Source: Amoebophrya sp. AT5.2 (Eukaryota; Sar; Dinophyceae; Syndiniales; Amoebophryaceae). From it: a stretch of 15,754 nt of DNA. The notes under the pieces were generated by a model that worked only from the letters and a program-made list of their open reading frames with translations, made no database searches and was not told where the DNA came from. How positions within the stretch are numbered: the first letter of the stretch is position 1; each line of letters begins with the position of its first letter. Below are positions 1 through 9,660 of this stretch, one piece after another. Location: assembly GCA_005223375.1 (NCBI GenBank), contig RXOD01005127.1, positions 1 to 15,754 of the forward strand, given 5' to 3'. The translations under genes were made by a program, and so were the position numbers.

Positions 1-3000
1 TGGAAGCAGGCCGGGCAGCCGACGCCGCCGCTCTCCATCTCCGGCGCGTCCTCGATGTACTCGCGCACGCAATCGCGGCAAAACGAGTGCCCGCACTTCG
101 CGGTCACTTCGTGCTGGCACACGTCCTGGCACAGACAGCAGAGGTTTTCGCTCGCGGCGTCGCCCGACTTGTTGGACTTCGAGGGCATGTTGGCCTGCCC
201 GATCTTGCCCATGCCGTGGATGATCAAGTACGGGTGGTCCACCGCCTGCCTTAATCGCATGATCAGGTCGAACACGTGGGCGTAGTTGTGCAGCAAAGTT
301 CCCTTGTCCACGTAGGTGTTGAACTCGGTCTGCGTCTGCATGTACATACTCTGGTAGAAGTCCTTCTCCGACGCCGACATTGCGTCCCGGCGCACCGAAA
401 TGGACAGCGACGGCAGATTCAAGTCCGCCTTGCGCTCCTCCTTCGTGCGGCGCAGCAGCGCCTTCGCCAGCACGCCGTTCTTCAGTAGCGTCATCGCCTT
501 CTTCCCCAGCCCGACGTTGTTGCCGTACTTCTGCAGCGGCAGCGTGATGTTCTGCTGGAAGAAATTGCGGTGCTGCGTCTTGCCGTGCCCGCACTTGTCG
601 CACATGTAGTCGCCCAAACCGAACTTGAAGTCGAGGCAGACGCAGTTGCACCCCTTCTTCTGGCAGAACAGGTACGCGAACGGCTTCAACCGGATGAACC
701 GGGCGAGCGAAAACAGCTCGCCTACTCGGTTCTGCAACGGCGTTCCGGACACGCACCACCGCATCTGGGACTGGAGCGCAAACGCGGCCTGACAGGTGGA
801 GGTGGTCCTCGTTTTGATGCGGTGTGCCTCGTCGAGAACGACCCGCTCGAACATGGTGGCAAACAGCGGACTCTTCGTGAAATCTAGATCCTCTGCCGCT
901 TCCGGAGGCCCGCGAATCCCCTCGTCGTCGCAGGGCTCGCAGAGTAAAGCAGCCTCCTCAAGGGTCTTGTCGGCGTACGAAGACTTGGTGGTGGCGGCCG
1001 AATCTGAGTAGTGTTCGACGTTTTCTATCGATCAGTGTGGTTCATGGAGAAGAAAGCAGTCGCTTTCACCTGCGCAAAGTCGAGTCTACCAGCGGAAACA
1101 AAAAGAAATACTTCCGTTCCTTGCGGCCGTTGGCACGACCTTCACCTTCGTCTCTTGCTGGCATTCCTCGTCTTGTTTCGCGGTCTTTTTCGCTCCTGGA
1201 TCATGCTGCCTCGCCTTCTTCATAGCTCTCCCGCCTTTCTTTTGCTCGGGTTCTCGTTCGTCACCTTCGTCACGCAAGAGGTCGTCTCCCTGGTCAGCTT
1301 CAACCTTCACTTCCTGCTTCACCGCTGCAGCTTTCATAGCTTTCATTTTCGCCCCCGTGCTTGCTGGCGCCAGCTGCGATTGGGAAGCCAAGTCGATCTT
1401 GACGATCGTTTTTTCGTACTCCGCGACCGCAAATTCGACTTGCGCCGCGGAAAAGTCCTGCTGTCCCAATTTGAAACCGCAGCCCTCGCGTATGCGACCC
1501 TCGAAAGCGGGTAAGTAGTTCGGCTTTGCGATCAGAATCTTTGATAGCAGCACTCCGCCCTGCTTCTCGGCCGCGGAGAGCACGACTGTAGTTTTGATGT
1601 GCGAGGTGGGCATACGCATCACACAAGTGTGCAGCTCGCGGTTGGTTTTTCACAGAGAGGACGTTGAGTTTTGACTTTCTTTACCCGAGCTTTCATGATA
1701 CAGATACATCCGATGAAACTACTGTATAGCAGTACCTGCTTTCTTCTTCTTCTTGGCTGGCGGCGATTCCGGCGAGAACACAACTTTCGCGCCGTTCGTC
1801 AAATCAAGCGTGTCTGCGTCCGCCGTCTGAAGTCTCGCCTGTTCGTACGCAGCCGAATCTCGCATCTCCTTCTTCACCTTCGCAAGTTCGTCGGCCGGAA
1901 TATTTGACAAATCCAAAATCGGCGTCTTCTCCCGTAGTCGCTTACGCGTCGGACCGCCCTGCCCCGCAATGCCGTCGAGGTCGATTTCGTTTTCCCCCTC
2001 CTCCTCCTCCATCTCTTGCTTGATTTTCGAGAATGCGCCGCCCGTCATGTCGATACTGTCGCCGCGAGAACGAGTCGTTTTGCTCGAAGTAGTCTTCTCG
2101 TTCCTATTGCCGCTTGACGAGGAGCTACTTGCCGAGGACGCGCTTCCCGTGGTCGTCGAAGCCGCAGCAGTTGCTTCTTCCTTCACCGGCGCGCCGCCCC
2201 CACGCTTCTTTTTCAACTTGCTCCACAGATCTGCCGCTTGGTTTTCCAATTTCTTTTCCACTTCCTTGCCGTTCCTCACTTCTGCTGCCGCCGCGGCAGC
2301 CTGCTTCTTTCCACCCCCAGCGGCTTTCTTGTTGTTCAACTCCAGCCACTGTTTGCGCGTCGAATGGGCGGTCGAACTCGAACTGGAGGAAGCCCCAGCG
2401 CCGCTCTTCGAGCTCTTCGCCCCAGATGAAGTGCCCGGTTCTCCCGTCATCGCCGCCACGCCTTTATTCAGGAGCTCCAGGTCTTCTTCGTCCGGCGACC
2501 AGTCGTCATCCTCCGCCTTCGCCATCAGTTTTTTCTGTGCCTCCACGGGCAGAGCCGAAATCGGGAACGGCAAGTAGGGCACATTCGAGTTCTTCGAAGA
2601 TTTCGCGATTGCGTTCGCCGCGAGCAGCATTGCCCCCTTCTTCCCAGAGCCCTTCCTGCCGCCGCCACCGGCGTCTTCCCTCGTTGGCGCAAACTCAATG
2701 TTGGTTTCGTACCCGCCAATCATCAATTTTTTCCCCGTCTCGTTCTTCTTCGCCGCGGCTTTGGCGGTTGTCTTCGACGACGAACTCGAGGCTGCTCCTA
2801 CTTCCGCCGCCCCCGCCCCCGCCCCACCCCTAAATTCGTTCCACTTTTTCTTGTTGTCGTGCATCATTGCTGTTCGTAGCGCCTTCACCGGATCGAAGAT
2901 TATGTCGGATTCCTTCCCCCCGATCTTCATGTGCTTCACTGCTTCTTCTTTCCGGCTCGTTTTCTGCTGCGCCTCCGTGAGCATGGCGTCCGGCCCACAA

Positions 3001-4530
3001 AAGTACGTCAGGTGGAACTGTAGTTTTTCCGGCAGAAAGGACTTCGCGCAATAGGGGCATTTCACCTTGTGCTCGTTCACGATCATGCGGTAGTCGTGCT
3101 CCATCGTCTGGTAGGTGGTGAGCACCACGATGATCTTTCCCAGGTCGTCCGCCGTGAAGTCAAGGAGCGAGGTACGCGCCGCCCCGTGGTACACCCGCAC
3201 CTCGATTTCGTTCGTGAACCGGTGGATTTCGTTCCGCCACTGCAGCACCGCGGCCGTGGGGCACACGACCAGCGTCGGGGAGAGCCGCTGCTTCAGGATC
3301 AGGGAAATCATCTGGATGGTTTTCCCCATGCCCATCTCGTCCGCGAGGATGCCGCCCTTAGTTAAAGCGTCGTTCTCGCGGGCACACAGCCAGTGCAGCC
3401 CCTCCTGCTGAAACTTCAGCAGGGGCACGGTGAGGCCCTCAACGGTCATGGTCGGCTTCGGCCCCTCGTCCTCCGAGTCGTCGTCGTCGTCGTGCTCTTC
3501 AAGCTTTGGCTGGACCTCCTGAAGGATCTTCGACTTGTCCTCAGGCTCGAACTCGTCAAAATTTACGCAGTTCTTCAGAAGAAGAAGCTCGGTCTGTCGT
3601 AGTTGTTCATTTTTTGAATCATTCGAGAGAACAAGTGCAAGTACTCGTAAATCTAAACTAATTAATATCAAGCATCTTCTACTTCATCTCTCAATTGGGA
3701 TAATCTTTATTTGTGATCTCGAAAATAGCAGGAGCGTGTTGTACTCAACTGGACATCTAGCTTTATACGATTTCCTTTTTCTCCCCGTCGTAGATGGTCT
3801 CGCAGAGCGTTGGGTCTGTGTGGAAGGAGTAGGCTGCGCAGTGAAGGTGCAGCCAGTGGCTCAGCGCCCAGTAGTCTCCCCGTCGATCCTTCACCGGATA
3901 GCCGATTCTGTACAGGCCCCTCTCGATGAACTCCCCGCAGCGCCGGCACGTAGATCGCCCGCTGGGCACCAACTGACAAACGAAGGTTTTGTCCATCACG
4001 ATTGTCTTCATCTGTTCGTCGTCTAACTCGCCCTTCGACTGCGGCGCCACCCAGTTCTTGGACGTCGGGTCCCACCAGCAGTCAGGAAGCGGAGGCAAAA
4101 GCTTGGTCCCGACGTGGCTGCCCTGCTCGCTGTCGTCCTTCTTCTTCCGCTTCATCACCTGCTTCGGCACAGCGCCGGAGGATGAACTTGGTGCAGCCCC
4201 CTTGCCAGCGTTCAGGTTCTTGATCTGCGCATCCAGCGCCGTGCCGGCCTCGGACTCCTCCACTTCCTCGTCTTCCGGGACGGCCTTTAGCTTCCCCGCC
4301 TTCCCCTTCGCTTTCGCTTTCACCGCGGCGGCCTTCTTGATGGCTCCCTTCGGCGAAGACGAAGCTCGTGCTGGAGATTTGCTCGCCGATTTGGAGTGGG
4401 CTTTCGACTTCGGTGCCGGGGAGGAGGCCGAAGAAACGGATTTTCGCGCGGCCTTCATCTTCGTCGCCGCAGCCTTCGCCTTTGCCTTCACGGCCGGCTT
4501 CTGAACAGCTTTCATCTTCGGCGCCGGCAT
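1..4530 (-). CDS. RAD16-like: RAD16-family SWI2/SNF2 ATPase with RING finger, apparently fused to an N-terminal PARP-type zinc finger (partial, 3' end off window)
   Basis: Likely a nuclear DNA-repair or chromatin ATPase of the RAD16 type. My model has four exons, all phase-consistent: 4530-3769, 3593-1736, 1585-1112, and about 1024 (or 1003) to 1, about 1370 residues so far. Residues 1-130 are Lys/Ala/Ser-rich (MPAPKMKAV start), like a histone-H1 tail. A PARP-type zinc finger lies at 191-231 (ligands C195, C198, H228, C231). The helicase has Walker A DEMGMGKT near 339-346 and TTYQTMEHDYR near 413. After it comes a CPYC...HLTYFCGPDA zinc knuckle typical of RAD16 homologues, then about 600 residues of low-complexity insertion. 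The DEAH box VVLDEAHRIK follows near 1093, then SGTPLQNRVGE, the Cys-cluster before NFFQQ, and a C3HC4 RING (CCLC..CGHSFC..C..CPAC) at the window edge. Helicase motifs IV-VI lie outside. The fusion is inferred: the helicase exon has no in-frame ATG upstream of its conserved start. Confidence 0.78.
1025..1111 (-). other. Predicted intron before the DEAH-box exon of the RAD16-like gene
   Basis: The donor is CGGAA|GTATTT. The acceptor is either CGATAG at 1025 or CTCAG at 1004. The two acceptors are 21 nt apart in the same phase, so either keeps the frame into the exon carrying VVLDEAH. Exact ends are uncertain. Confidence 0.45.
1586..1735 (-). other. Predicted intron in the RAD16-like gene
   Basis: The donor GCAG|GTACTG follows a run of Lys codons and the acceptor is ACTACAG. 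It is phase 1 on both sides, 150 nt. It joins KKKKKA to VVLSAAEKQGGVLL. A small TACTG/CAGTA inverted repeat sits at the donor end. Confidence 0.6.
3594..3768 (-). other. Predicted intron joining the zinc-finger exon to the helicase exon
   Basis: The zinc-finger frame would stop at TAA just after KKEI. A donor GTATAA begins exactly at the last Val codon (3768). The acceptor ACGACAG at 3594 opens the helicase exon in phase 0 with TELLLLKNCV. Length is 175 nt. An AATAAA-like string lies inside on the minus strand, so two separate genes remain possible. Against this, the helicase frame upstream contains no ATG back to its stop. Confidence 0.55.
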
Positions 4531-5227
4531 GATTTCGTCCACTCGCAAAGGTGGAAAAGAGAATAAGTAGCTATTATGAATGCGTGTGAAATTGAAAGCA
4601 GAAGTCGATCCGTTTCCGTGCTGCAACTAGGACTAAGTAGGAGCTCCTTTAATGAAGACCTCTGCGCGGATGCGCGAGGAAGCTACGAGAGTTGGTTTCG
4701 AGAAGCGAGGCATTTGTATCTTCGGATACGATTGCATACTTCGCGTTGAAGGTGACGACCGCACTCAAGATGTTTTGTTCTACAATGTCGCTCGTGTCGC
4801 TACAAAAGTGTCGCTGTCGGTACTCAATCGGAAAACTGGGTAGAGAAAAGTGAAACCACTTTGGCGCGTAAGAAAAGGCGTGACTCTCGTTTTGTAGATG
4901 GGTAGAGCTTGTGCGTGAAAAAAGGGGGGCCCCTGTGTGATATTAGGCGATAATGTGTCCGTGGGAATGTCGTTCTAATGTCACCGAATTTCCGAGCGAG
5001 CATTGCTTCTCTCCAGTTTGATTTGAGTGCGACAAGAGTGTTCTTGGCCAGGCACGGAATTCATCTCGCAGAAAAGTTCATTTTTTCGAGAAGACTTGTT
5101 TCCTCAAGCACTTCGATCCAGATGTAAACACACACAAACATGGATTTTTTCTTTCCACACGGTGCGCTAGTTACGATCAGAAATAGCGACGCCAACACCA
5201 GTTGCATACCGTCATTGTTACCTATTT
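4531..5227. other. Intergenic region between the RRM gene end and the RAD16-like gene start
   Basis: I see no convincing gene in these roughly 700 bases. It should hold the promoter of the minus-strand gene starting at 4530. A plus-strand open frame at 4652-4843 starts with ATG but looks compositionally random. There is a short GGGGCCCC palindrome near 4926. No TATA box or known motif is evident. Confidence 0.5.
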
Positions 5228-5332
5228 TCACTCGGAAAACTCTGCCTGGAGGATTCCGTCACGAAGCGCTTGCTCCTTTTTGGAAGTCCAGTCCAGGCTT
5301 TTTTCCACCCAGCACCTGACCATCAATTTGCA
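5228..5332 (-). other. Possible alternative last exon of the RRM gene
   Basis: Downstream of the TGA at 5346 another frame stays open for 34 residues (CKLMVRCWVEKSLDWTSKKE...) and looks protein-like. It could be reached in phase 0 by a 25-nt GT..AG segment (5357-5333) that removes the stop. So short an intron is unusual, so this is offered only as an alternative to termination at 5346. Confidence 0.2.
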
Positions 5333-5345
5333 CTGCGCACAAGAA

Positions 5346-7272
5346 TCAGTACACGACGGGCTCCGTGAGTTCCCAATCCTGCTCGATTTCGTCTCTAAAT
5401 TTTTTTTCGTGGCTCCAGTGCACGTCCACCGGCCTGGGGTACGCATACAAGAGGGTGTTTTCTGGCATCTGCCACCGTTTTTTCATCCGCCGTAGCCTCG
5501 TGAAGCAGCTCTTCGTCAGCTTCATGGTCGGAAAGTCGAGCAAGAACCCGGCGCTCCCTTTGTAGCTGTATTTCTCCGTAGTTTCGGCAAGGGTAGTTCC
5601 CGTTTCGGCAGTACCGCCGCCTCCCGCACTTCGGCACTTCGGCCCACCCGCACGTTCTTTCACCGGCAGCTGTGAGTGGATTTTTCGCACCCTGTCCGGG
5701 AAGAACTTCAGGTGGTTCAAAAACGACGCGAACTCCTCCTCGGTCATGTGCTCCTCCCAGCCCTGTGTGTATACGCAGTTCGCTAGATTTGCGCCTCCGG
5801 CAGCCGGCGACGTTCTCCTGACCCCACTCGAACCTGCCCCCATCATCATCCCGCCGACGGCCCGACCCTCGAAGTCCAGATCCCCTTCCTCCCCGCAACT
5901 CACCGTGTCGCAACCCACCAAGTCCTCGGGTCGCTCACCCCCCGCAGCGGCTCCGCTCTCCCAGAACAGGCAGCTCCGGTCCGCGTACAAAAACGAGCAG
6001 CCAAACAGCGTCTCGTACTTGGCGTGCTTGGTATGGCGAGACCAGATGGCAAGTGGGCAAGTGGTAAGTGATTTTTGGGGGGGCTCTTCGGCCAAGGTGC
6101 AGGAGCTGGAGCTCTTCGGCCTGCCACCCCTCCACCCTGCAGCTAAAAATATGTCGCCACCCTACCAGGCGCCTGCTTTTGGCATGGATTCCGAGGCTCT
6201 ATCCCTAGTAAAAGTAGCACCATAACCATTCTTGCCCCTGGGTTTTCACGGCCTTCCTTCCCCTCCCACTGGCTTACTTCCCTGCCTCCCTTACTCCAAA
6301 CAATGGGGCCCATTTCTATAAACCGCCCGGGTGTTTCACACCCGGGCGGTTCAGAGGGCCTTGATCGGCACTCGCCACCCAAGGGAACCCATTACACAGC
6401 ACTTACCACTTCCTCACTTACCATCTGGTCTCTCCCTACTTGGGCACCGCCAGCTCCTGCACCTTGGCCACCACGTGCCTGGCCTGCTTCTCGCTCTCGC
6501 ACACGACGAACGCCATGTCGCTCTGCACAGCGAACTTCTTCATGTTGAAAATCACGTTGTGCGGCGCCACCTCGATCGCGCAGTGTTCGTGAAGCACGTT
6601 GCTGACGTCCCGTCGCCCGTAGGCGCGCGGGATGTTGTGAATTGTCACGGTGGAGAGAAAGTGCTCGGGCTGCGCGAGGTAGTGGAGGTCGTCGGAGAAA
6701 TTTAAAAAAGCCTCGGCCTGCTCGACAAAGAGCCGCATGTCGTGCCGGTCGAGAGGCCGGTAGCCGACGGCCGCCTCGCTAGTGTCCGCGGCTGGACCTT
6801 CTGGCTGCACGTGTGCGGCTGTCGACGCGAACGCCCCTGAGAAAGCGTCCGTATTTGGAGCAGCGCCGCCCCATCCTAATCTGGATAACCGCTGCGCAAC
6901 GTGCGGAATGTGCTCGGCACAATGCACGATGCAGCGCCCCGTGCTTCTCCCCAAGCGGCTCTTCGCGAGCAAGATATCGTCCTTTGTGATGCCTTCAGGC
7001 TCGAGTATGCGCGCGATGTCGTCCTCAGTTAAGTTGGAGGGAAGCTTCGATAGCAGGAATCCCTCCTGCCGCTCCGAAAGGCTCAGGGAGCCAACCTCGT
7101 CGTGCCAAGAAAGTGCGGAAAACCGCCTTTTCTGCTCTGTCTGGGAAAGCGGGCGCACGGCCGGAGGACGCTGAGTTGCCCTTGTCGCCGACGCATGCAG
7201 CCCCCGGGCGCGTGGCAGCCAGGATGGCGAGGACGGTGACGCCGGAGAGAAAACAATGCACGAGGACCTCAT
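5346..7272 (-). CDS. RNA-binding protein with three RRM-like domains, probably mitochondrion-targeted
   Basis: Two exons (7272-6439 and 6026-5346) give a 504-residue protein when the 6027-6438 insertion is removed. The ATG at 7272 begins MRSSCIVFSPASPSS, a basic, Ser-rich, acid-poor leader with RARGLHASATR near 21-31, typical of a mitochondrial presequence. RRM-like domains: 71-135 (GFLLSKLPSNLTEDDIARIL); about 206-295 (VTIHNIP, then DMAFVVCESEKQARHVV as the RNP1/helix-2 region); and about 360-482 (VYTQGW, EEEFASFLNHL, SAGFLLDF, YAYPRPVDV). The second domain lacks its last strand before the insertion; KYETLFGCSFLYAD from the next exon supplies it, which supports the join. A Gly-rich linker spans about 303-358. 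RNA binding is inferred from fold-like patterns only; classic RNP aromatics are weak. An alternative C-terminus is described separately. Organelle RNA processing is a plausible role, not shown. Confidence 0.72.
6032..6070 (+). repeat. Left terminal inverted repeat of the introner-like element
   Basis: 39 nt, starting directly after the CTTGG direct repeat. Key strings are GAGACCAGATGG and AAGTGGTAAGTG. It is the reverse complement of 6400-6438 with five mismatches. The inner half is itself built from AAGTG units. Confidence 0.9.
6083..6121. repeat. Inverted copy of upstream exon sequence, flanked by an 11-nt direct repeat
   Basis: GGCCAAGGTGCAGGAGCTGG at 6090-6109 is the exact reverse complement of 6450-6469, which codes for the AKVQELA region just before the insertion point. 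The copy is flanked by GCTCTTCGGCC at 6083-6093 and 6111-6121, overlapping it by GGCC. Confidence 0.85.
6321..6351. repeat. Perfect 14-bp hairpin inside the introner-like element
   Basis: The arms are AACCGCCCGGGTGT (6321-6334) and its exact reverse complement (6338-6351), with a TTC loop. The stem is very GC-rich. It lies within the right half of the element and is not part of the terminal repeats. Confidence 0.9.
6400..6438 (-). repeat. Right terminal inverted repeat of the introner-like element
   Basis: 39 nt ending directly before the second CTTGG. Read on the minus strand it begins TAGGGAGAGACCAG and ends AAGTGGTAAGTG. The in-frame TAG that closes the upstream exon when unspliced is the first triplet of this repeat. 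Confidence 0.9.
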
Positions 7273-8055
7273 AGCGCTAAGTATCACTGCTCGTTGCGAG
7301 CAGTAGAAAATACGGCGCTATAGGTTTTTTTGTTTTTCTCCCTTCGTCGACACGGTAGCAGCGATAGCGTCGGGCGATAACGTCTAATGAGACAGGGAAT
7401 GAGTTTGTTTAGCTCGGCAATTTTTGCGAAGACCATCGTAGCATGACTGACCGCTTGAGTTAATCGGACCACAACCAGGATCGACAACGGAAGGCCGCAG
7501 ATGCCTTGTTCAGAAAGAGGAAAGATGTTCTCATAAGACGGAGCCCAATTAAGCTGCCCACGTCGAGCAGGCGACCTGGCCTGACTCGACATGGACGTCG
7601 ATGCTGGGCCTAGCGCTAGATGCCCATCTAGGTCCGGCACTCTAAGGTGTCTTCAGCTGCTTTTCGTATAGTATCCATTGACCTTGCGGGTGCTATCTCG
7701 AAGGCAAGAGATTTACGATTTGTGCAAGAGGGAGACGAAACACATAACACGTCCACGCGTCTTTGATTCGGACTCTGCCGCTGAGAGACATTTAACATGA
7801 TCAGAAACGCCCACGACTCATGGTTTCGAGGTGCAGCCATGATTATCTGCCGTAGCCGTTTCAGGCCGTCATTAACAATGCTTCATCTTGCAGGAGCATT
7901 ACAGTCACTGACACCTGCTCACTAGGTATTTGACTTTGCGTCGTTCAGTTAGTCTCCCTCGCGACGTGCAGAGCTTGCGCAATGCGGTCGTCGTTTAGTT
8001 TCCGTCTTCAAAAGCTCAAAAAGTATAACATTCGAGCAGCCACGCTTGCCCCATT
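7273..8055. other. Intergenic region upstream of the RRM gene
   Basis: I recognise no gene here. An 85+ residue minus-strand frame (ATG at about 7592, ending at 7284) has one hydrophobic stretch (GICGLPLSILVVVRLTQAV), but it has no recognisable domain and would end only 11 bp before the RRM start. The region should contain the RRM gene promoter and the 3' end of the 8056-9604 gene. Confidence 0.4.
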
Positions 8056-9604
8056 TCAACCCCCGCCGCCCCGAAAACCCGTCTGGTCCGCTGTGCCAGC
8101 TGAAGGAGGCTGCTGGTCTCTACTGTACACAGCCGGCATGGAAAATATTGATCGAGGATCCAGTGTTCTCGGGTACTGCTCTCCTCGGTCTGAGCCCGAA
8201 GCAGCCACCCCGCACATGCTCGGCACGTGCGCTCCGCGGTCGCTCCTTTCGTCCTCTTTTACGACCTGCCGCTGCGTCGCGCCGCTCGAAAACGAAAAGA
8301 CGCTCCCAATGCTGCTTATTACGCTGCCCAACGGACCTTCCTCGTCGGTGGAAGTTTCAGCGCCACGCCGCGCATGGTCAGCTATCTGGCGGCGAGTCTC
8401 TTCCTTGCCGAGGCCGTACTCAAGCGCGTATCTGTTGGAGAGCACAAGGTATTATTGTAATTACGTAACGAGCACTATGATCGCGCCGTAATCTCTATCC
8501 TCATACCGCTGCCGAGAATATTGATGACCATTACCTTTGGTAGGCCGTAAGTTTCACCGCGCTGCTAGACCGCGCTGCACTCCCACCCGCAGCAGCCGCA
8601 TTGCCCAGATTTATACCACTCCCGTGTTGTTTCCATAAGTTCGGCAATAATCGCTGGTCACACGATGCGGAACGCGACCTGTTGCATATTTTTATTCGCG
8701 AGTGCCGACTATTGTCCTGAAGTTCGCATGAAGTACAACCGAGTTGTTACGCAACGCGGTACATCTTCACCCACGAATTTGAATGCGATCTGCTATACGG
8801 TATTGGCCTTCCGCGCGCGCACACAGCCACTCTGTCGCGAAATGGTTGTTGAGCAGCGGTTTCTGCCTGTACAGCGCGGTTTGCGACTTTGCTCCCAGAA
8901 ATTGACGCTCCCGGCTCCATCCATTGCCACACGGAGCTCACCGTGCCTTCTCGAGGCTCCGCACTCGAGCTGGACGAGGAGGCCGTGCCGGTTACTATGT
9001 ACGATGACTCATAGCCGTCAGCAGGAGAAACAGAACTGCTACCCGCGCACGATGCGTCGCCTGCTCGCGCCCGGAAGACGCTCTCGATCACCGACGAGTT
9101 GCGTCCGTGCTGTACCTCAACCTCTACTGGCACGGGTACCACTCCCGGAATGCAGCTTGTACTTCTACCCGCGGTGCCGCTACTCGCGCCCACAGCCTGA
9201 GCACTGCGGGTCGTGTAATCGCATCCGCTCGTCTGTCGTCGACGCTCCTCGTCCGCTTCCCAGCGTTTTTCTTCTTCTTGCTGCAGCGACAGCAAATAGT
9301 CGGAAAGCTCCATTCCGAGTTCCGCCGCTTTGCGGATCAGCAAGACGTACTCTTCGCCTGTTTTCTTCACCGAATGCACCGCATTCTCCACCGTCAGCCG
9401 TTCGCGGACGCGCTTCTCCACGACATCCGCGATGTCGTTGACGTCGTCGCAGAGTCCGAGAAAGCGCTCCTTGCACTTCCTGCGCAAGGATCGGAGCGTT
9501 TCATTCACCGTGGGCGTGCTGCTTTGAAGACTCCTCTGGATCGACAACGACCACCCACTCGGGGAAGATGCGGACGAGCTGGACGAAACTCCGCTCGGTG
9601 CCAT
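8056..9604 (-). CDS. Unidentified two-exon protein with helical, charged N-terminal half
   Basis: I do not recognise the family. The ATG at 9604 begins a Ser-rich head (MAPSGVSSSSSASSPSGW). A long amphipathic region follows at about 31-125 (TLRSLRRKCKERF, DIADVVEKRVRERLTVENAV, LLSLQQEEEKRWEADEERRR), consistent with helices or a coiled coil. The rest is Ser/Gly-rich and probably disordered. Exon 1 is 9604-8799, donor CC|GTATAG; exon 2 is 8431-8056, acceptor CTCCAACAG. Both are phase 2, giving about 393 residues and a 367-nt intron. The exon-1 frame alone would stop at 8747 (VKMYRVA). Exon 2 is Ser/Arg-rich (YALEYGLGKEETRRQIADHA) and ends in GGGG. No signal peptide or membrane segment is apparent. 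The splice is inferred from phase and acceptor quality; the weak donor makes exon 2 less certain than exon 1. Confidence 0.6.
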
Positions 9605-9660
9605 GTTGCTTGTGGTGCAAGCTGTAAGTTTGTGCCGTGCCTACGTCTGCGTACTCTGGG
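9605..9660. promoter_or_regulatory. Possible shared promoter between divergent starts
   Basis: Only 56 bp separate the ATG at 9604 (minus) from the ATG at 9661 (plus). A GCTTG/CAAGC inverted repeat with a 5-nt loop lies near 9609-9623. No known promoter motif is recognisable, and this rests on the plus-strand gene being real. Confidence 0.25.

Larger units (their letters stand above)
6027..6443. mobile_element. Introner-like (MITE-like) element forming the intron of the RRM gene
   Basis: A 407-bp unit (6032-6438) is bounded exactly by 39-nt terminal inverted repeats matching at 34 of 39 positions, and is flanked by a 5-bp direct repeat CTTGG (6027-6031 and 6439-6443). Taking out the unit plus one repeat copy joins GTG CCC AAG to CAC GCC AAG in frame and completes the second RRM. 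Because of the direct repeat, the element-precise intron cannot have GT..AG ends: it would be TA..AG or GT..AA. A canonical alternative is a GT at 6462 with AG at 6027, also in frame but losing eight residues. No transposase is encoded. The layout matches introners described in several algae and in the parasitic dinoflagellate Amoebophrya. Confidence 0.85.

Noticed and set aside
1011..1514. 167-residue plus-strand open frame
   Set aside because: It overlaps the minus-strand exon 1112-1585, whose flanking splice sites keep the frame into the DEAH exon.
1969..2833. Long plus-strand open frames opposite the RAD16-like gene
   Set aside because: They are Ser/Pro/Phe-rich mirror images of the low-complexity minus-strand coding sequence and show no domains.
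3989..4504. 171-residue plus-strand open frame
   Set aside because: It is antisense to the Lys/Ala-rich tail and PARP finger; composition (Phe/Ala/Ser) is what the reverse of that tail gives.
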